NCBI GenBank assembly: GCA_017409405.1
Contig: JAFQSU010000083.1
Coordinates: 1-41,052 of the forward strand
Reading direction: 5' to 3'
Origin: Oscillospiraceae bacterium
Lineage (GTDB): Bacteria; Bacillota; Clostridia; Oscillospirales; JAAYXM01
DNA length: 41,052 nucleotides
A program made the translations under genes and the position numbers. A model generated the notes under the pieces. It was not told the origin of the DNA, made no database searches, and saw nothing but the letters and a program-made list of their open reading frames with translations. Of this stretch, positions 7,401 to 15,450 are shown piece after piece (the stretch's first letter is position 1; each line of letters starts with the position of its first letter).

Positions 7401-10400
7401 AGACGGAATCGCCGCAACCACAACTGTCGAAATAACGGTCACGGACAGCAGCAAGCTTTCATCGCTCACACTTACGGGTGCCGATGAGGTAGGATATCTC
7501 CGTGATGCGACACTTACCCTTACTGGTGAAATGTCAAGCGGATATGGTGCAGACATAAGCGCTTTCGATGTTAAGTGGGAGCTTACCGCTGTGGAGAACG
7601 GCGAGGGTCAGGTAATTGACGGCGGAATCGTTCTCGAAGACGGCGGCAAAGTCTGCGGAATAACAAAGGGCGCGTGTGCAACCGTTTCTGCATATGTTGA
7701 TGTTGAGGGAAATATAATCCGTTCAAACACGATTAAAATTACCGTAGGCGAAACCGATCTTCGTGATTTCATGGTAAACTTCAAGGAGACGAAGGAAAGC
7801 AACCACAAGCTTATAAAGCTTGAAAACGAGGGCTGGGAAATCGACTATGCGAAGTCGTTTGCAAACATATCTCCGCAAATGTACAACTTCGGTATGTTTG
7901 TTCACACAAACGCACCGGGGCAGAAGCTTGTTATACGCATAGATGTTCCGTATACAGGCGTTTACAACGTTTCGTTCGACGGAAGAGCATACGGAATAGA
8001 GGGTGCGGAGGATATCGACATATATGTTGACGGAACATATGTCGGTGATTACGCGTTCTATGACAGAGGTCTTACGATAGCAGGTTCCGTTAAAAGCCTG
8101 CGTACGGTTTACCTTGAAAAGGGCGTACGTGAAGTAACCTTTGTTGTAGGAGATAAGAACGAAATTTCAGGAAACTACAGATTCATTCCGTCCACAATGC
8201 GTTTTGCGGCAAAGTACAGGATGCCTGCAATCCGTGAGATAATAACGGATAAGGAAGAAATAACCATAGCAAAGGGTGAGAGTGAGAATTTGGGAACAAA
8301 GCTTCTCACCGATGACGGTTTTGTTTACGAATGGGAAAAGGCTCTTGATGGAGAGGCAGACCCACTCACTGAGGTGACATATTCCGTAAACGATGAGGGA
8401 AAGGATGTTCTTTCAGTAGATGCTCTCGGCAACATAACTGCGCTTTCTGAGGGAGCTGCAACCGTAACCGTAACGGTTACATCAAATAAGGGCACGTCCG
8501 ATGTAACAACGAAGACGAAGGAAATTCCCGTCACGGTAGGAAGCGAAATTCCGACAGCGGATAAGGTGTTATCTGTCATTGAGATAACTCACGGTTCACT
8601 TGTTATGAGTCTTAAGAGTGATGGCATAACTCTCGGCTTTGCCGGAAAGAACAAGCTCGGCAACGAGGTTGCAATCCCCGATGGTGCAACCGTTGTATGG
8701 GAAAGCAAAAACGAAGATGCTGCTACCGTTTCTGGCGGAAAGGTAATACCGCACGGCTACGGCACGTCAGAAATTACGGTGTCGGTAACTCCTGACGGCG
8801 GTGAGACGATAGTGTCAAAGCCAATAACCGTATCTGTCAGAGAGGGAAAGACAAAGCGCACATATTATACTCAGAGCAAGGTGGATGCGGCGCAAGACAA
8901 TATCGGAAAGTACGACTGGGCGAAAAATATTCAGAAAGCGGCGGTTACGGCAGCTGATAATTATTTCGACAGAAGCCTTGATGAATGGTGGAAGATGATT
9001 CCGTCAAACGATATTCCGCGTGCTACAACCGTAGGAATGAGCGGAGACCCGGATGCATATATATGCCGTTACTGCAAAACCAATCTCAAGCAGGAATACA
9101 GCGTATATCCGTGGATTGTAGACCCGTTCAACAATCCGTGGAAGATACAGTGCCCTGAGTGTAAGCGACGCTTCCCGTCAAACGACTTTGCTTCGCTTTA
9201 CAATCTTGTTGTTGAGGAATACGGAGAATATAACGTAGAGCTTGCACACAAAATGAACGACGAAATTGTCGAAAAATCCGGCGGAAGTATTGACTATCTC
9301 AAAAACACGGCGTATCCCGAGGTCGGAAGCGCAGGTTCTCTCGTAAAGCTTACCGGCAAAGAAACCGTTGAAGGTTGGGGCGTTGACGACGGTCTCGGTT
9401 ATGATACCGGCAGAGTGTATTCAAACGGGACGAAAGAGATTCATACATATCTTGCATACTTTGTGCATTTCGGATACTGGTACAATTATGGGACAAACTC
9501 CGCTCAGATGATACAGGCAATAAACACTCTTGCAGATGCTTATATCTATACGGGCGATGAAAAGTACGGCAGACTCGGCGCAATTCTCGTTGACCGAATT
9601 GCAGACCTGTATCCCGACTATGAAATTGAGCCGTGGAAGAATCTCGGATATTACAATCAGGGCGGAGCGCGAGGCAAGATACTCTATAATATCTGGGAGT
9701 GTGCCCTTGCAGAAGATCTTGCAATTGCATACGATGCGCTATTCCCTGCATTTGACGATCCTGAGGTTATCGAGTTTGTTTCCGAAAAGGCGAACAGATA
9801 CGGATATACCGACAAGCTGACCGATGTTTCCGACGGTGAGGGTACGGTAAAGAAGGTAACGGGCGAGACTCTCAGAAGCAATGTTGAAAACAACTTCTTA
9901 AGAGAAATTTTCGACGCTGCCCAAAATTCAAAAATAAGAGGCAACTTCGGCTTCCACCAGTCTACCGTAGCGGCTGCAGGTGTTGTCCTTGACACGCAGC
10001 CGGATACAAATGCAATGCTCGACTGGGTGTTCAATAACGGAAGCTCGGGCGATACCTACAATACAGGCGGAAACATCAGTGAATCCTTGATTGATCTCGT
10101 ATCGCGCGACGGTCAGGGTAATGAATCCGCTCCGTCCTATAACAGAATATGGTTGACAGAGCTTGCAGCTCTTGCCGATATTCTTGCGGAATATGACGCC
10201 TATAAGGGCTTTGATATCTGGAATAATCCGAAGTACTTTACTATGTGGCGCTCATATAACCCGATGACGCTTGTAAGACGCGGCGTTGCTCCGATAGGTG
10301 ACTGTGGCCTCACGGGAAGCTTTGAAGCATATCCCGACAGCCCCGAAGGCTTGCTTGAGGCATACAGACATGCAAAAGAACTCCACGAGGACACTGCGGT

Positions 10401-13152
10401 TGAAATAGCACAGCTTTTCTATCAGCTACATACGCTCACCAACAAAGATGTCAAGGGAATCCATTATAATATATTTACCGAAAACCCTGAAAGCGTCGAG
10501 CAGGAGATAGAGGACATAATCGAAACACACGGAGAATATCCCGATTATGACAGAAGTTCAATGCTCACCGGCTACGGCTTTGCAGCACTTCGCGCAGGAA
10601 CTCTGCACGAAACGGTGGGTGCAGATGTAATCAGAGATACAACCCGTGACTTCTGGATGTATTTCGGAGGTGCTGCATCGCATTCACATTACGATACACT
10701 CAATATAGGCGTTGAAGCATACGGCATAAGTCTTTCTCCCGATAACGGATACCCCGAACAGACAGGACACGACCCGAACAGAGCACAGTGGACGAACCCG
10801 ACACTTTCCCATAACGCAGTTGTCGTGAATGAGGTGTCACAGCTTAAAAATCAGTTCCCGGCAAAGCCTCTGCATTATGACGGGAAAGACACACGCGTAA
10901 AGGTTATGGATGTCGATGCATCTGATACATATATTGAAACGGATGAGTATCGCAGAACTGTGGTAATGGTGGACTATGATGACGAAATTTCTTACGGTAT
11001 CGACTTCTTTAAGGTACGTGGCGGAAATGACCACCTGTACTCCTTCCATGCTGCAAGTGAAGAAGTGTTTGACTGCTCGGAGGAAATCGACTTCTTTGAA
11101 CAGCCGGGCGGTTCGTATGCAGGCATAGATGTTCCGTTTGGCAATGATCCGCAGACGAATCAGAGTTCGTCATATGTAAAGCTCAAATATCCGATAGGCT
11201 ACACATGGCTGTTTGATGTGCGGCGTGCAGACAATCCGGGACTTTCTGAGTTCTTCGTCGATTATAATATAATTGATATGCAGAACTATTCGCGGAACAA
11301 TAAAAAGATGGATATACATCTTCGCATGACCATGGTAAACGATTTTGAGCCTGACGAGATTACGCTTGCAAAGGGCTATCCTCCGCGCAAACCTAAGAAC
11401 CAACAGTATCTTGATTATATGCAGTATATGCTTGTGCGTCGTAAAGGCCGTGACCTTAACACTCTGTTTACGACAGTTATCGAGCCGTATAATAAAGAAC
11501 GCTATATAAAGGAAATTAAGCCTGCGACCGTAACCGCTTCTGAAGATACGGGAACGGACAAGGCATCTGCTGTCAAGGTTACGCTTGCCGATGGCAGAAT
11601 TGATTACATTGTATACGCTCAGAATAACGATATCACATATACCGTAACTGATAACGAAACGGGTTACAGCTTTGCCTTCTCCGGATTTGTCGGAGTGTGG
11701 ACGGTAAAACCCGACGGAAACGGCGGATATGTGAACGTATACAGCTACATAAACGATGGAACGACGATAGGCGAAGGCGAATTCCTTGTTGACGGAAAAA
11801 GCGCATCAATAAAAGGATGTGTTACAGATTTTACGGTAGAGCCTGCATTTGACAACTACATTGATGTGGAGTTTAACCGCACGCTCTCGGATGAAGAGGC
11901 ACAGAGCCTTGTTGACTGCATGATAAATGTCGAGTCTGAAGAACCGGGCAACGCTGCATACGTAATAAAAGACGTTCTCAACTTTAACGGTAACAGCGCT
12001 CGCCTTGATATAGGTGCAGTAACTACCGTGAACTCATATAAGGACAGGAGTAATATCAATGGTGGCTACAATTATGACATAGCTGCCGGGAAAGCCTTTG
12101 AGATTGCCCTCTCATATGAGGAGAACGGCGCACCTAAGCTTTCAGACCCCGGAAAGCAGAGTGTAACTGCAGGAAGCTCAATTGCGGTACAGCTTACAGC
12201 AACGTCTGATGACGGACCGATAATGTTTGAACCGCGTACAATACCGAGAGGTGCAAGCATTGATAGCAACACAGGCAAATTTACATGGAAGCCGGATGCA
12301 TCTCAGGTCGGAGATAACCTCGTAAGCATAGATGCTGTTGATGTGCTTGGCAGAAGAACTACACAACATTTCACCGTAACCGTTTACGGTGCAACAACCG
12401 GTTCACCATCACAGAGTGAGGACGGCACGGGTTCAACTGATACCACCGATACACCGTCCGGCGGCGGTGGTGGCGGAGGCGGCGGTGGCGGTGGTGCCGC
12501 ACCTGCCCCCGATACGGACGAAAATGTAGGAGACGATGATGAAAGCCTTCCCCTTGAGGAGAAGGTGCCGAGCGAAGGCGAGGCGGATGAGGTGGAAAAT
12601 GGCGACACGGCAAATATCCGATTCACTGACCTCGGAGACCACGCCTGGGCATCCGATGCAATCAACGAACTTGCGAAAGCAGGCATCATCAAGGGAACAA
12701 GTGAGACCATGTTCTCACCTGCTGCCAATATAACGAGAGCTGATTTTGCACTGCTTCTTGTCAGAGCGTTCAATCTTGAATCCGACAATACCGAAAACTT
12801 CGCAGACGTAAGCGAGACCGACTACTTTGCCGCTGAGCTTGCAATAGCCCGAAATACGGGAATAGTCGGCGGAATAGGTGATAACAAGTACGCACCGAGA
12901 AGCACCATAACCCGTCAGGACATGATGGTAATAGTATACCGAGCTTTGACAAAGCTTGGAATGGAGTTTGCAATAGAAGAGGTTGATTATCCTGATATTG
13001 AAGCTGTTGCACCGTACGCAAAGGATGCGGTCAAAGCGCTTATAACGGCAGGCTTAGTCAACGGCAAAAACGGACTTGTCGAACCTGCAACATACACAAC
13101 CCGTGCAGAGGTTGCAGTACTTGTCAAAAGAATACTGGACTATGTAAACTAA
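4462..13152 (+). CDS. Giant cell-wall-anchored heparinase II/III-type polysaccharide lyase, 2896 aa
   Basis: A signal peptide (MKNRRVISLLLALCMVLSYI, then PSSLAA) is preceded by AAAGGAG. Residues 30 to about 1450 hold three type A or A-like modules (about 35-250, 340-525, 617-815) alternating with Big_2-like Ig domains, then a CBM-like segment (about 1105-1260) and more Ig domains. The lyase occupies about 1475-2540. It has a four-cysteine ribbon, CRYC at 1535-1538 and CPEC at 1564-1567 followed by FPSND; the motif NESAPSYN near 1894; HSHYD at 2074-2078; and SHN at 2116-2118. The H-x-H-x-D plus HN pattern is the heparinase II/III hallmark. A putative-Ig domain (about 2555-2650, WKPDASQ) leads to a 12-glycine and acidic linker, then three SLH domains (2719-2896) that bind secondary cell-wall polymer. 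It probably cleaves a uronate-containing polysaccharide by beta-elimination at the cell surface. The substrate is not deducible. Confidence 0.9.
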   Translation: MKNRRVISLLLALCMVLSYIPSSLAADGFEGETYTYDFTCTALGLSSQVAHLAQTNTTTATDGHYYTSQNAYKNSNKWVLVSRRSGYSGFTRTVFMDFTLSSAGTLPAANTNNGFIIKLNVPTTGKFSPSLSYNKHAKGMKLKLYLVPVETEGFEASKIALAQESTPYVSTAIDLAKAAGDAYYLGEVDTYTNASDSVPATLATKNLNGGDYWLICEMSGLNSALTKADTYTVQLKNFVLRELPGMKVTFEKNAYVLGVGGSDTVVATASDDSGIVNGAEFVFESTDTSVVTVDADGKITAHKAGSAKIKATVKSTKYAESVQVIVKAAGDTEVANNEYKLHSGVLKTDLKNTVIKSDYAAALNYNTLDTTTAPWAYNAHAGTTTFNLTNTRTMVEVKSASLGSAFYAVKVSVAKGGLYDMDVSFLSHKWGIGADVYVFPTSEITGNTVKVADLTAKTPCGDIDTYASGGNGTTTTATDYVGRVNIPDAGDYYVVIFFKSNAAGVWDTARSSQYAYLTGITLRETAPSVTVSCLDLIEVGTPASVSAVMKDIDGNIIADAEITYKSSDESVLSIENGVATAHKEGNITITATAVDNGTKLSAKGSAPVEIIDPNVELPEHNYVFTYHALGVDSQVSQEGHVPLGDYYSTFDTSISSKWAFAGRRASYHGYFRDTYADFSLAESDVDNHETMAPGFLFKIQVEKTGIYTPKLEYNIQDFALRADMYLVPVTEGGIFAPEKVIGHSNPNVAAAVKELRSSDKWHIGTVTTYSSKIPDVYKNVYLKKGDYFLFFVPNGSTYMGSSGRYYLYLRSFSLKNPTVTVDVEGKDSVGIGDEMQLSWTVRDPKGNIIPDAEVTFESSDTKVLRVDVQTGAVTGVDLGEATVYAKTVIGDKEYTGSIDISTYVVQFGSIKAEAAPVEVGQGNATEIVLTGYLTNGEETDISTARKVFSSKTPEIVEVSENGIVTPLRAGKGEVEVVVIKDGIAATTTVEITVTDSSKLSSLTLTGADEVGYLRDATLTLTGEMSSGYGADISAFDVKWELTAVENGEGQVIDGGIVLEDGGKVCGITKGACATVSAYVDVEGNIIRSNTIKITVGETDLRDFMVNFKETKESNHKLIKLENEGWEIDYAKSFANISPQMYNFGMFVHTNAPGQKLVIRIDVPYTGVYNVSFDGRAYGIEGAEDIDIYVDGTYVGDYAFYDRGLTIAGSVKSLRTVYLEKGVREVTFVVGDKNEISGNYRFIPSTMRFAAKYRMPAIREIITDKEEITIAKGESENLGTKLLTDDGFVYEWEKALDGEADPLTEVTYSVNDEGKDVLSVDALGNITALSEGAATVTVTVTSNKGTSDVTTKTKEIPVTVGSEIPTADKVLSVIEITHGSLVMSLKSDGITLGFAGKNKLGNEVAIPDGATVVWESKNEDAATVSGGKVIPHGYGTSEITVSVTPDGGETIVSKPITVSVREGKTKRTYYTQSKVDAAQDNIGKYDWAKNIQKAAVTAADNYFDRSLDEWWKMIPSNDIPRATTVGMSGDPDAYICRYCKTNLKQEYSVYPWIVDPFNNPWKIQCPECKRRFPSNDFASLYNLVVEEYGEYNVELAHKMNDEIVEKSGGSIDYLKNTAYPEVGSAGSLVKLTGKETVEGWGVDDGLGYDTGRVYSNGTKEIHTYLAYFVHFGYWYNYGTNSAQMIQAINTLADAYIYTGDEKYGRLGAILVDRIADLYPDYEIEPWKNLGYYNQGGARGKILYNIWECALAEDLAIAYDALFPAFDDPEVIEFVSEKANRYGYTDKLTDVSDGEGTVKKVTGETLRSNVENNFLREIFDAAQNSKIRGNFGFHQSTVAAAGVVLDTQPDTNAMLDWVFNNGSSGDTYNTGGNISESLIDLVSRDGQGNESAPSYNRIWLTELAALADILAEYDAYKGFDIWNNPKYFTMWRSYNPMTLVRRGVAPIGDCGLTGSFEAYPDSPEGLLEAYRHAKELHEDTAVEIAQLFYQLHTLTNKDVKGIHYNIFTENPESVEQEIEDIIETHGEYPDYDRSSMLTGYGFAALRAGTLHETVGADVIRDTTRDFWMYFGGAASHSHYDTLNIGVEAYGISLSPDNGYPEQTGHDPNRAQWTNPTLSHNAVVVNEVSQLKNQFPAKPLHYDGKDTRVKVMDVDASDTYIETDEYRRTVVMVDYDDEISYGIDFFKVRGGNDHLYSFHAASEEVFDCSEEIDFFEQPGGSYAGIDVPFGNDPQTNQSSSYVKLKYPIGYTWLFDVRRADNPGLSEFFVDYNIIDMQNYSRNNKKMDIHLRMTMVNDFEPDEITLAKGYPPRKPKNQQYLDYMQYMLVRRKGRDLNTLFTTVIEPYNKERYIKEIKPATVTASEDTGTDKASAVKVTLADGRIDYIVYAQNNDITYTVTDNETGYSFAFSGFVGVWTVKPDGNGGYVNVYSYINDGTTIGEGEFLVDGKSASIKGCVTDFTVEPAFDNYIDVEFNRTLSDEEAQSLVDCMINVESEEPGNAAYVIKDVLNFNGNSARLDIGAVTTVNSYKDRSNINGGYNYDIAAGKAFEIALSYEENGAPKLSDPGKQSVTAGSSIAVQLTATSDDGPIMFEPRTIPRGASIDSNTGKFTWKPDASQVGDNLVSIDAVDVLGRRTTQHFTVTVYGATTGSPSQSEDGTGSTDTTDTPSGGGGGGGGGGGGAAPAPDTDENVGDDDESLPLEEKVPSEGEADEVENGDTANIRFTDLGDHAWASDAINELAKAGIIKGTSETMFSPAANITRADFALLLVRAFNLESDNTENFADVSETDYFAAELAIARNTGIVGGIGDNKYAPRSTITRQDMMVIVYRALTKLGMEFAIEEVDYPDIEAVAPYAKDAVKALITAGLVNGKNGLVEPATYTTRAEVAVLVKRILDYVN
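12460..12495 (+). repeat. Poly-glycine coding tract in giant lyase 1
   Basis: Twelve consecutive glycine codons (GGC/GGT/GGA) form a simple GGN repeat between the Ig-like domain and the SLH region. The 3607-aa lyase has eleven at 36140-36172. Repeats of this kind can change length by slippage, which would change the spacer between the enzyme and the wall. Confidence 0.85.
12541..12595. repeat. Intergenic-type palindromic repeat embedded in the linker of giant lyase 1
   Basis: The minus strand reads CCACCTCATCCGCCTCGCCT, then TCGCTCGGCACCTTCTCC, then TCAAGGGGAAGGC. This is the look of the short palindromic repeats found between genes in gut Clostridia. Here it lies inside the reading frame and encodes LPLEEKVPSEGEADEVE. 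A nearly identical block sits at the same place in the second lyase (36215-36269). That it is a genome-wide repeat is inferred from memory of such sequences. Confidence 0.5.
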
Positions 13153-13160
13153 GTTGTATG

Positions 13161-13184
13161 GGCTTCTCTGTTTTCAGAGAAGCC
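13161..13184 (+). terminator. Hairpin after giant lyase 1
   Basis: GGCTTCTCTG and CAGAGAAGCC surround a TTTT loop 9 bases after the lyase stop. No T tract follows and the next ribosome site is about 20 bases on, so read-through into the oxidoreductase gene is likely. It may act as a partial terminator. Confidence 0.5.
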
Positions 13185-13218
13185 TGTGCTTTGCAAAGCT
13201 TTCAAAGGAGATATTACT

Positions 13219-14169
13219 ATGAAAAAAATCGGACTTGTAAGAATGGATACATCACACCCGTTCACATACGGACGTGTTATGGATGAAAATCCTGAGCTTG
13301 GCCTTGCATATACCATGGTATATGATGACGGCTTCCGCACCGACGAAGAAGTTGAGTGGTTTGTGAAGAAATGCGGCATGGAGGGAAGGGCAAAAACAAT
13401 TGAAGAGCTTGCCGATAAAACTGACGTCGGATTTATTCAGGGCTGCAACTGGGATAAAAAGTTTGACTATGCCCGTCCGTTTATAGAGCGCGGAAAGCCG
13501 GTGTTTATCGATAAACCGTTTGTCGGCAGCGTCAAGGATATTGCACGCGTCCGTGAGCTTGTGAAAAACGGTGCAAAAATTCTCGGCTCGTCTGCATCAC
13601 GGTATGCGCATGAGATAAGTGATTTTCTTGCATTGCCTGTTGCGGAGCGAGGAGAGATTCTTTCCGTAAACATCATAGCCGGTGTTGATGAATTCAACTA
13701 TGCATCAAATGCGTGTGAAGCGCTTTCCGAGATTGCGGATTCCCGTGCGGTATCATGCCGTTATATCGGCAGTGCCGAGCGTGACGGCGGTAAGTGCGAG
13801 CTGTTCTGCGTCCGTTTTGAGAACGGGGTAGTGGGTACATATTGCGTATGCCTCACAAAATGGCATCCTTTCCGCGTGACGATTATGACAACGAAGACCT
13901 CGTGTATATTTACCATAGACTCTGCGGCTGTGTATAAGTCCATTCTTTCACGCCTTTCCGAGTCGCTTCATACAGATACCGTAAAAACCGCAGACGTTGA
14001 GCGTCTTATCAACGTAACGGAGTTTATGCTCTGCGGAAAGAGAAGCCGCGATTTTGAAAACGGCAGGGAGGTAAAGATTTCAGAACTTTCACCCGACGAT
14101 TATTTTGACGGGGACGAGTTTGAAAGATACTACGAAGCACATGCACCAATGATATATTGCGACAGATAA
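13219..14169 (+). CDS. Gfo/Idh/MocA-like oxidoreductase family protein, 316 aa
   Basis: I start it at 13219, where AAAGGAG lies 8 bases upstream; a longer in-frame start at 13186 lacks a ribosome site. The fold assignment rests on an N-terminal Rossmann-like half with VFIDKPF in the place of the family EKP motif (about residues 94-100), followed by an alpha/beta C-terminal half (residues about 120-316). The usual N-terminal GxGxxG is replaced by LVRMDTSHPF, so NAD(P) binding may be altered or lost. The gene follows giant lyase 1 after 66 bases and probably shares its transcript. A role in converting a sugar released by the lyase is inferred. The substrate is unknown. Confidence 0.75.
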   Translation: MKKIGLVRMDTSHPFTYGRVMDENPELGLAYTMVYDDGFRTDEEVEWFVKKCGMEGRAKTIEELADKTDVGFIQGCNWDKKFDYARPFIERGKPVFIDKPFVGSVKDIARVRELVKNGAKILGSSASRYAHEISDFLALPVAERGEILSVNIIAGVDEFNYASNACEALSEIADSRAVSCRYIGSAERDGGKCELFCVRFENGVVGTYCVCLTKWHPFRVTIMTTKTSCIFTIDSAAVYKSILSRLSESLHTDTVKTADVERLINVTEFMLCGKRSRDFENGREVKISELSPDDYFDGDEFERYYEAHAPMIYCDR

Positions 14170-14175
14170 AAGACC

Positions 14176-14269
14176 GCCCCACTTTGTGGGGCAGCCCGTA
14201 AAATATATGCGGTTGGCAAACCGTTTCGGCGCGCCTTGAGGCGCCGCCAACATAATAGCCTTATAGGCT
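14176..14269. other. Cluster of three hairpins between convergent genes
   Basis: Three inverted repeats follow each other. GCCCCAC/GTGGGGC is at 14176-14192. A nested structure at 14212-14251 has outer arms GTTGGC/GCCAAC and inner arms GGCGC/GCGCC. AGCCT/AGGCT is at 14257-14269. None has a clear T tract. They probably form the bidirectional transcription end for the genes converging at 14169 and 14300. The nested GC-rich part could instead be the remnant of a repeat element. Confidence 0.5.
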
Positions 14270-14299
14270 TAGTGCAATGTCAAGGATATAAGGGGAAAC

Positions 14300-15319
14300 T
14301 CAATCTAACTTCGGGGGATAGCATATCAAGATATCAGCATCTTTAAATACAACATCATCACAATTTGCTGATATGAAATATTTATCTCCGCGACATAGTT
14401 CTGTCTTTTCATCTTTATAAATCATGTTTCCGGATGAGAGTGCAATCACCGTGACGAAGCTGTCTTCGTTCAATGTGTATTTTTGACAGGTTATTCTGTC
14501 CAAAGCAAAATAAGGCGTGTCAAGATAGGAAATGAGCGTATGCTTTGCGTATGTAGCCTCGTTCGATACATTTCCTTTTAAAAAGTGTGCATCAATTATT
14601 TCCTCACGGCTTTTAGGCGTGTAATCAAAGCAATCGAGCATATTCTCATAACCGACACCGTAGTGGATTTGCTCGGGAGTGTAAACAAGCCCCGATACAG
14701 TGGTAGTCTCTGCACGCATCGTATAGTCCGACGGTTCCTGTATCTCAAGCAGAAAACACCCTTCGCCTATGGCATGCGGCATACCGCCGGTGACGAGAAT
14801 AACATCTCCTTCGTGCACATCAAATCTGTGCATTGCTTCAAGCATTCCTGTAATATCCTGACTGTTGAAAAGGTCTTTGAATTTCTCTCGCGTAACCTCG
14901 GGCTTAAAGCCAAGGTATACGCAAGCGCTATCCGCAGCCCCCAAAACATACCAGCACTCTGTTTTTCCGTACTCTGAATTAAAATGCTTCCTTGAATACT
15001 CCTTTGTCGGATGTACCTGAATACCCAGACGCTCGGCAGCATCAAGGTACTTAATCAGAACTCCGGCATCACTTCGGCCTTTTCCAAAATCAGAAGGGTT
15101 CACTACATCAGTAATCAACTGCAGCTTGCCGCCACACTCAACACGCGTTATACCTTCGTTTTTCACATATTCTTTGTTTTTTGCTTCGCAAAAGGATGAT
15201 ATCCAATCTTCGGGATAAAAGCTGTTTTCACAATGCGACTTTCCCAAAAACGCATCAAGACGTTTTCCACCGGTATAGGTTCTTCGTACTCTTGTTTCAT
15301 ATTGTTTTAACGGTTTCAT
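14300..15319 (-). CDS. manA: Class I mannose-6-phosphate isomerase
   Basis: The 339-aa protein is a cupin-type phosphomannose isomerase, which interconverts mannose 6-phosphate and fructose 6-phosphate in the cytoplasm. The zinc-site residues are visible: Q101 and H103 in GIQVHPTKEYS, E121 in GKTECWYVLGA, and H182 in GGMPHAIGEG. The family strand LLEIQEPSDYTMRAE follows. The length fits short class I bacterial enzymes. The start ATG at 15319 is preceded by a GAGAGG ribosome site that lies in the 3' arm of an inverted repeat (15321-15361). It is divergent from the AraC gene at 15451, which may control it. In this locus it would feed mannose released from the polysaccharide into glycolysis. Confidence 0.88.
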   Translation of the reverse strand: MKPLKQYETRVRRTYTGGKRLDAFLGKSHCENSFYPEDWISSFCEAKNKEYVKNEGITRVECGGKLQLITDVVNPSDFGKGRSDAGVLIKYLDAAERLGIQVHPTKEYSRKHFNSEYGKTECWYVLGAADSACVYLGFKPEVTREKFKDLFNSQDITGMLEAMHRFDVHEGDVILVTGGMPHAIGEGCFLLEIQEPSDYTMRAETTTVSGLVYTPEQIHYGVGYENMLDCFDYTPKSREEIIDAHFLKGNVSNEATYAKHTLISYLDTPYFALDRITCQKYTLNEDSFVTVIALSSGNMIYKDEKTELCRGDKYFISANCDDVVFKDADILICYPPKLD

Positions 15320-15320
15320 A

Positions 15321-15361
15321 GTATGTCCTCTCTTTCAAAATTAATGAATTCAAGGACATAC
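15321..15361 (-). promoter_or_regulatory. Leader inverted repeat overlapping the manA ribosome site
   Basis: On the minus strand the leader has perfect 9-base arms GTATGTCCT and AGGACATAC around a 23-base loop, ending one base before the manA ATG. The 3' arm covers the end of the GAGAGGAC ribosome site, so pairing would mask it. This could be a translational control hairpin or an operator for the divergent AraC protein. Confidence 0.4.
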
Positions 15362-15450
15362 TAACATGCAGAAATTCTCTTTTCTTTTTGTATTTTTCGA
15401 AAAAAGTTGCAAAATTTTAGATATTATATTATTATACTGTTGGTGATATT

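Noticed and set aside
9350-9751. Minus-strand frames inside the giant lyase genes
   Set aside because: Many such frames exist opposite both giants. None has recognisable domains, and the plus-strand reading is continuous with clear motifs.
12460-12495. Possible minisatellite or CRISPR-like repeat
   Set aside because: It is a run of glycine codons inside a gene. No spaced identical repeats of CRISPR type were seen anywhere in the window.
12384-12788. Minus-strand frame with a proline run opposite the lyase glycine tract
   Set aside because: It is the antisense of the glycine codons in the 2896-aa gene, has no ribosome site, and the mirror case at 36061-36465 shows that it arises from codon structure alone.
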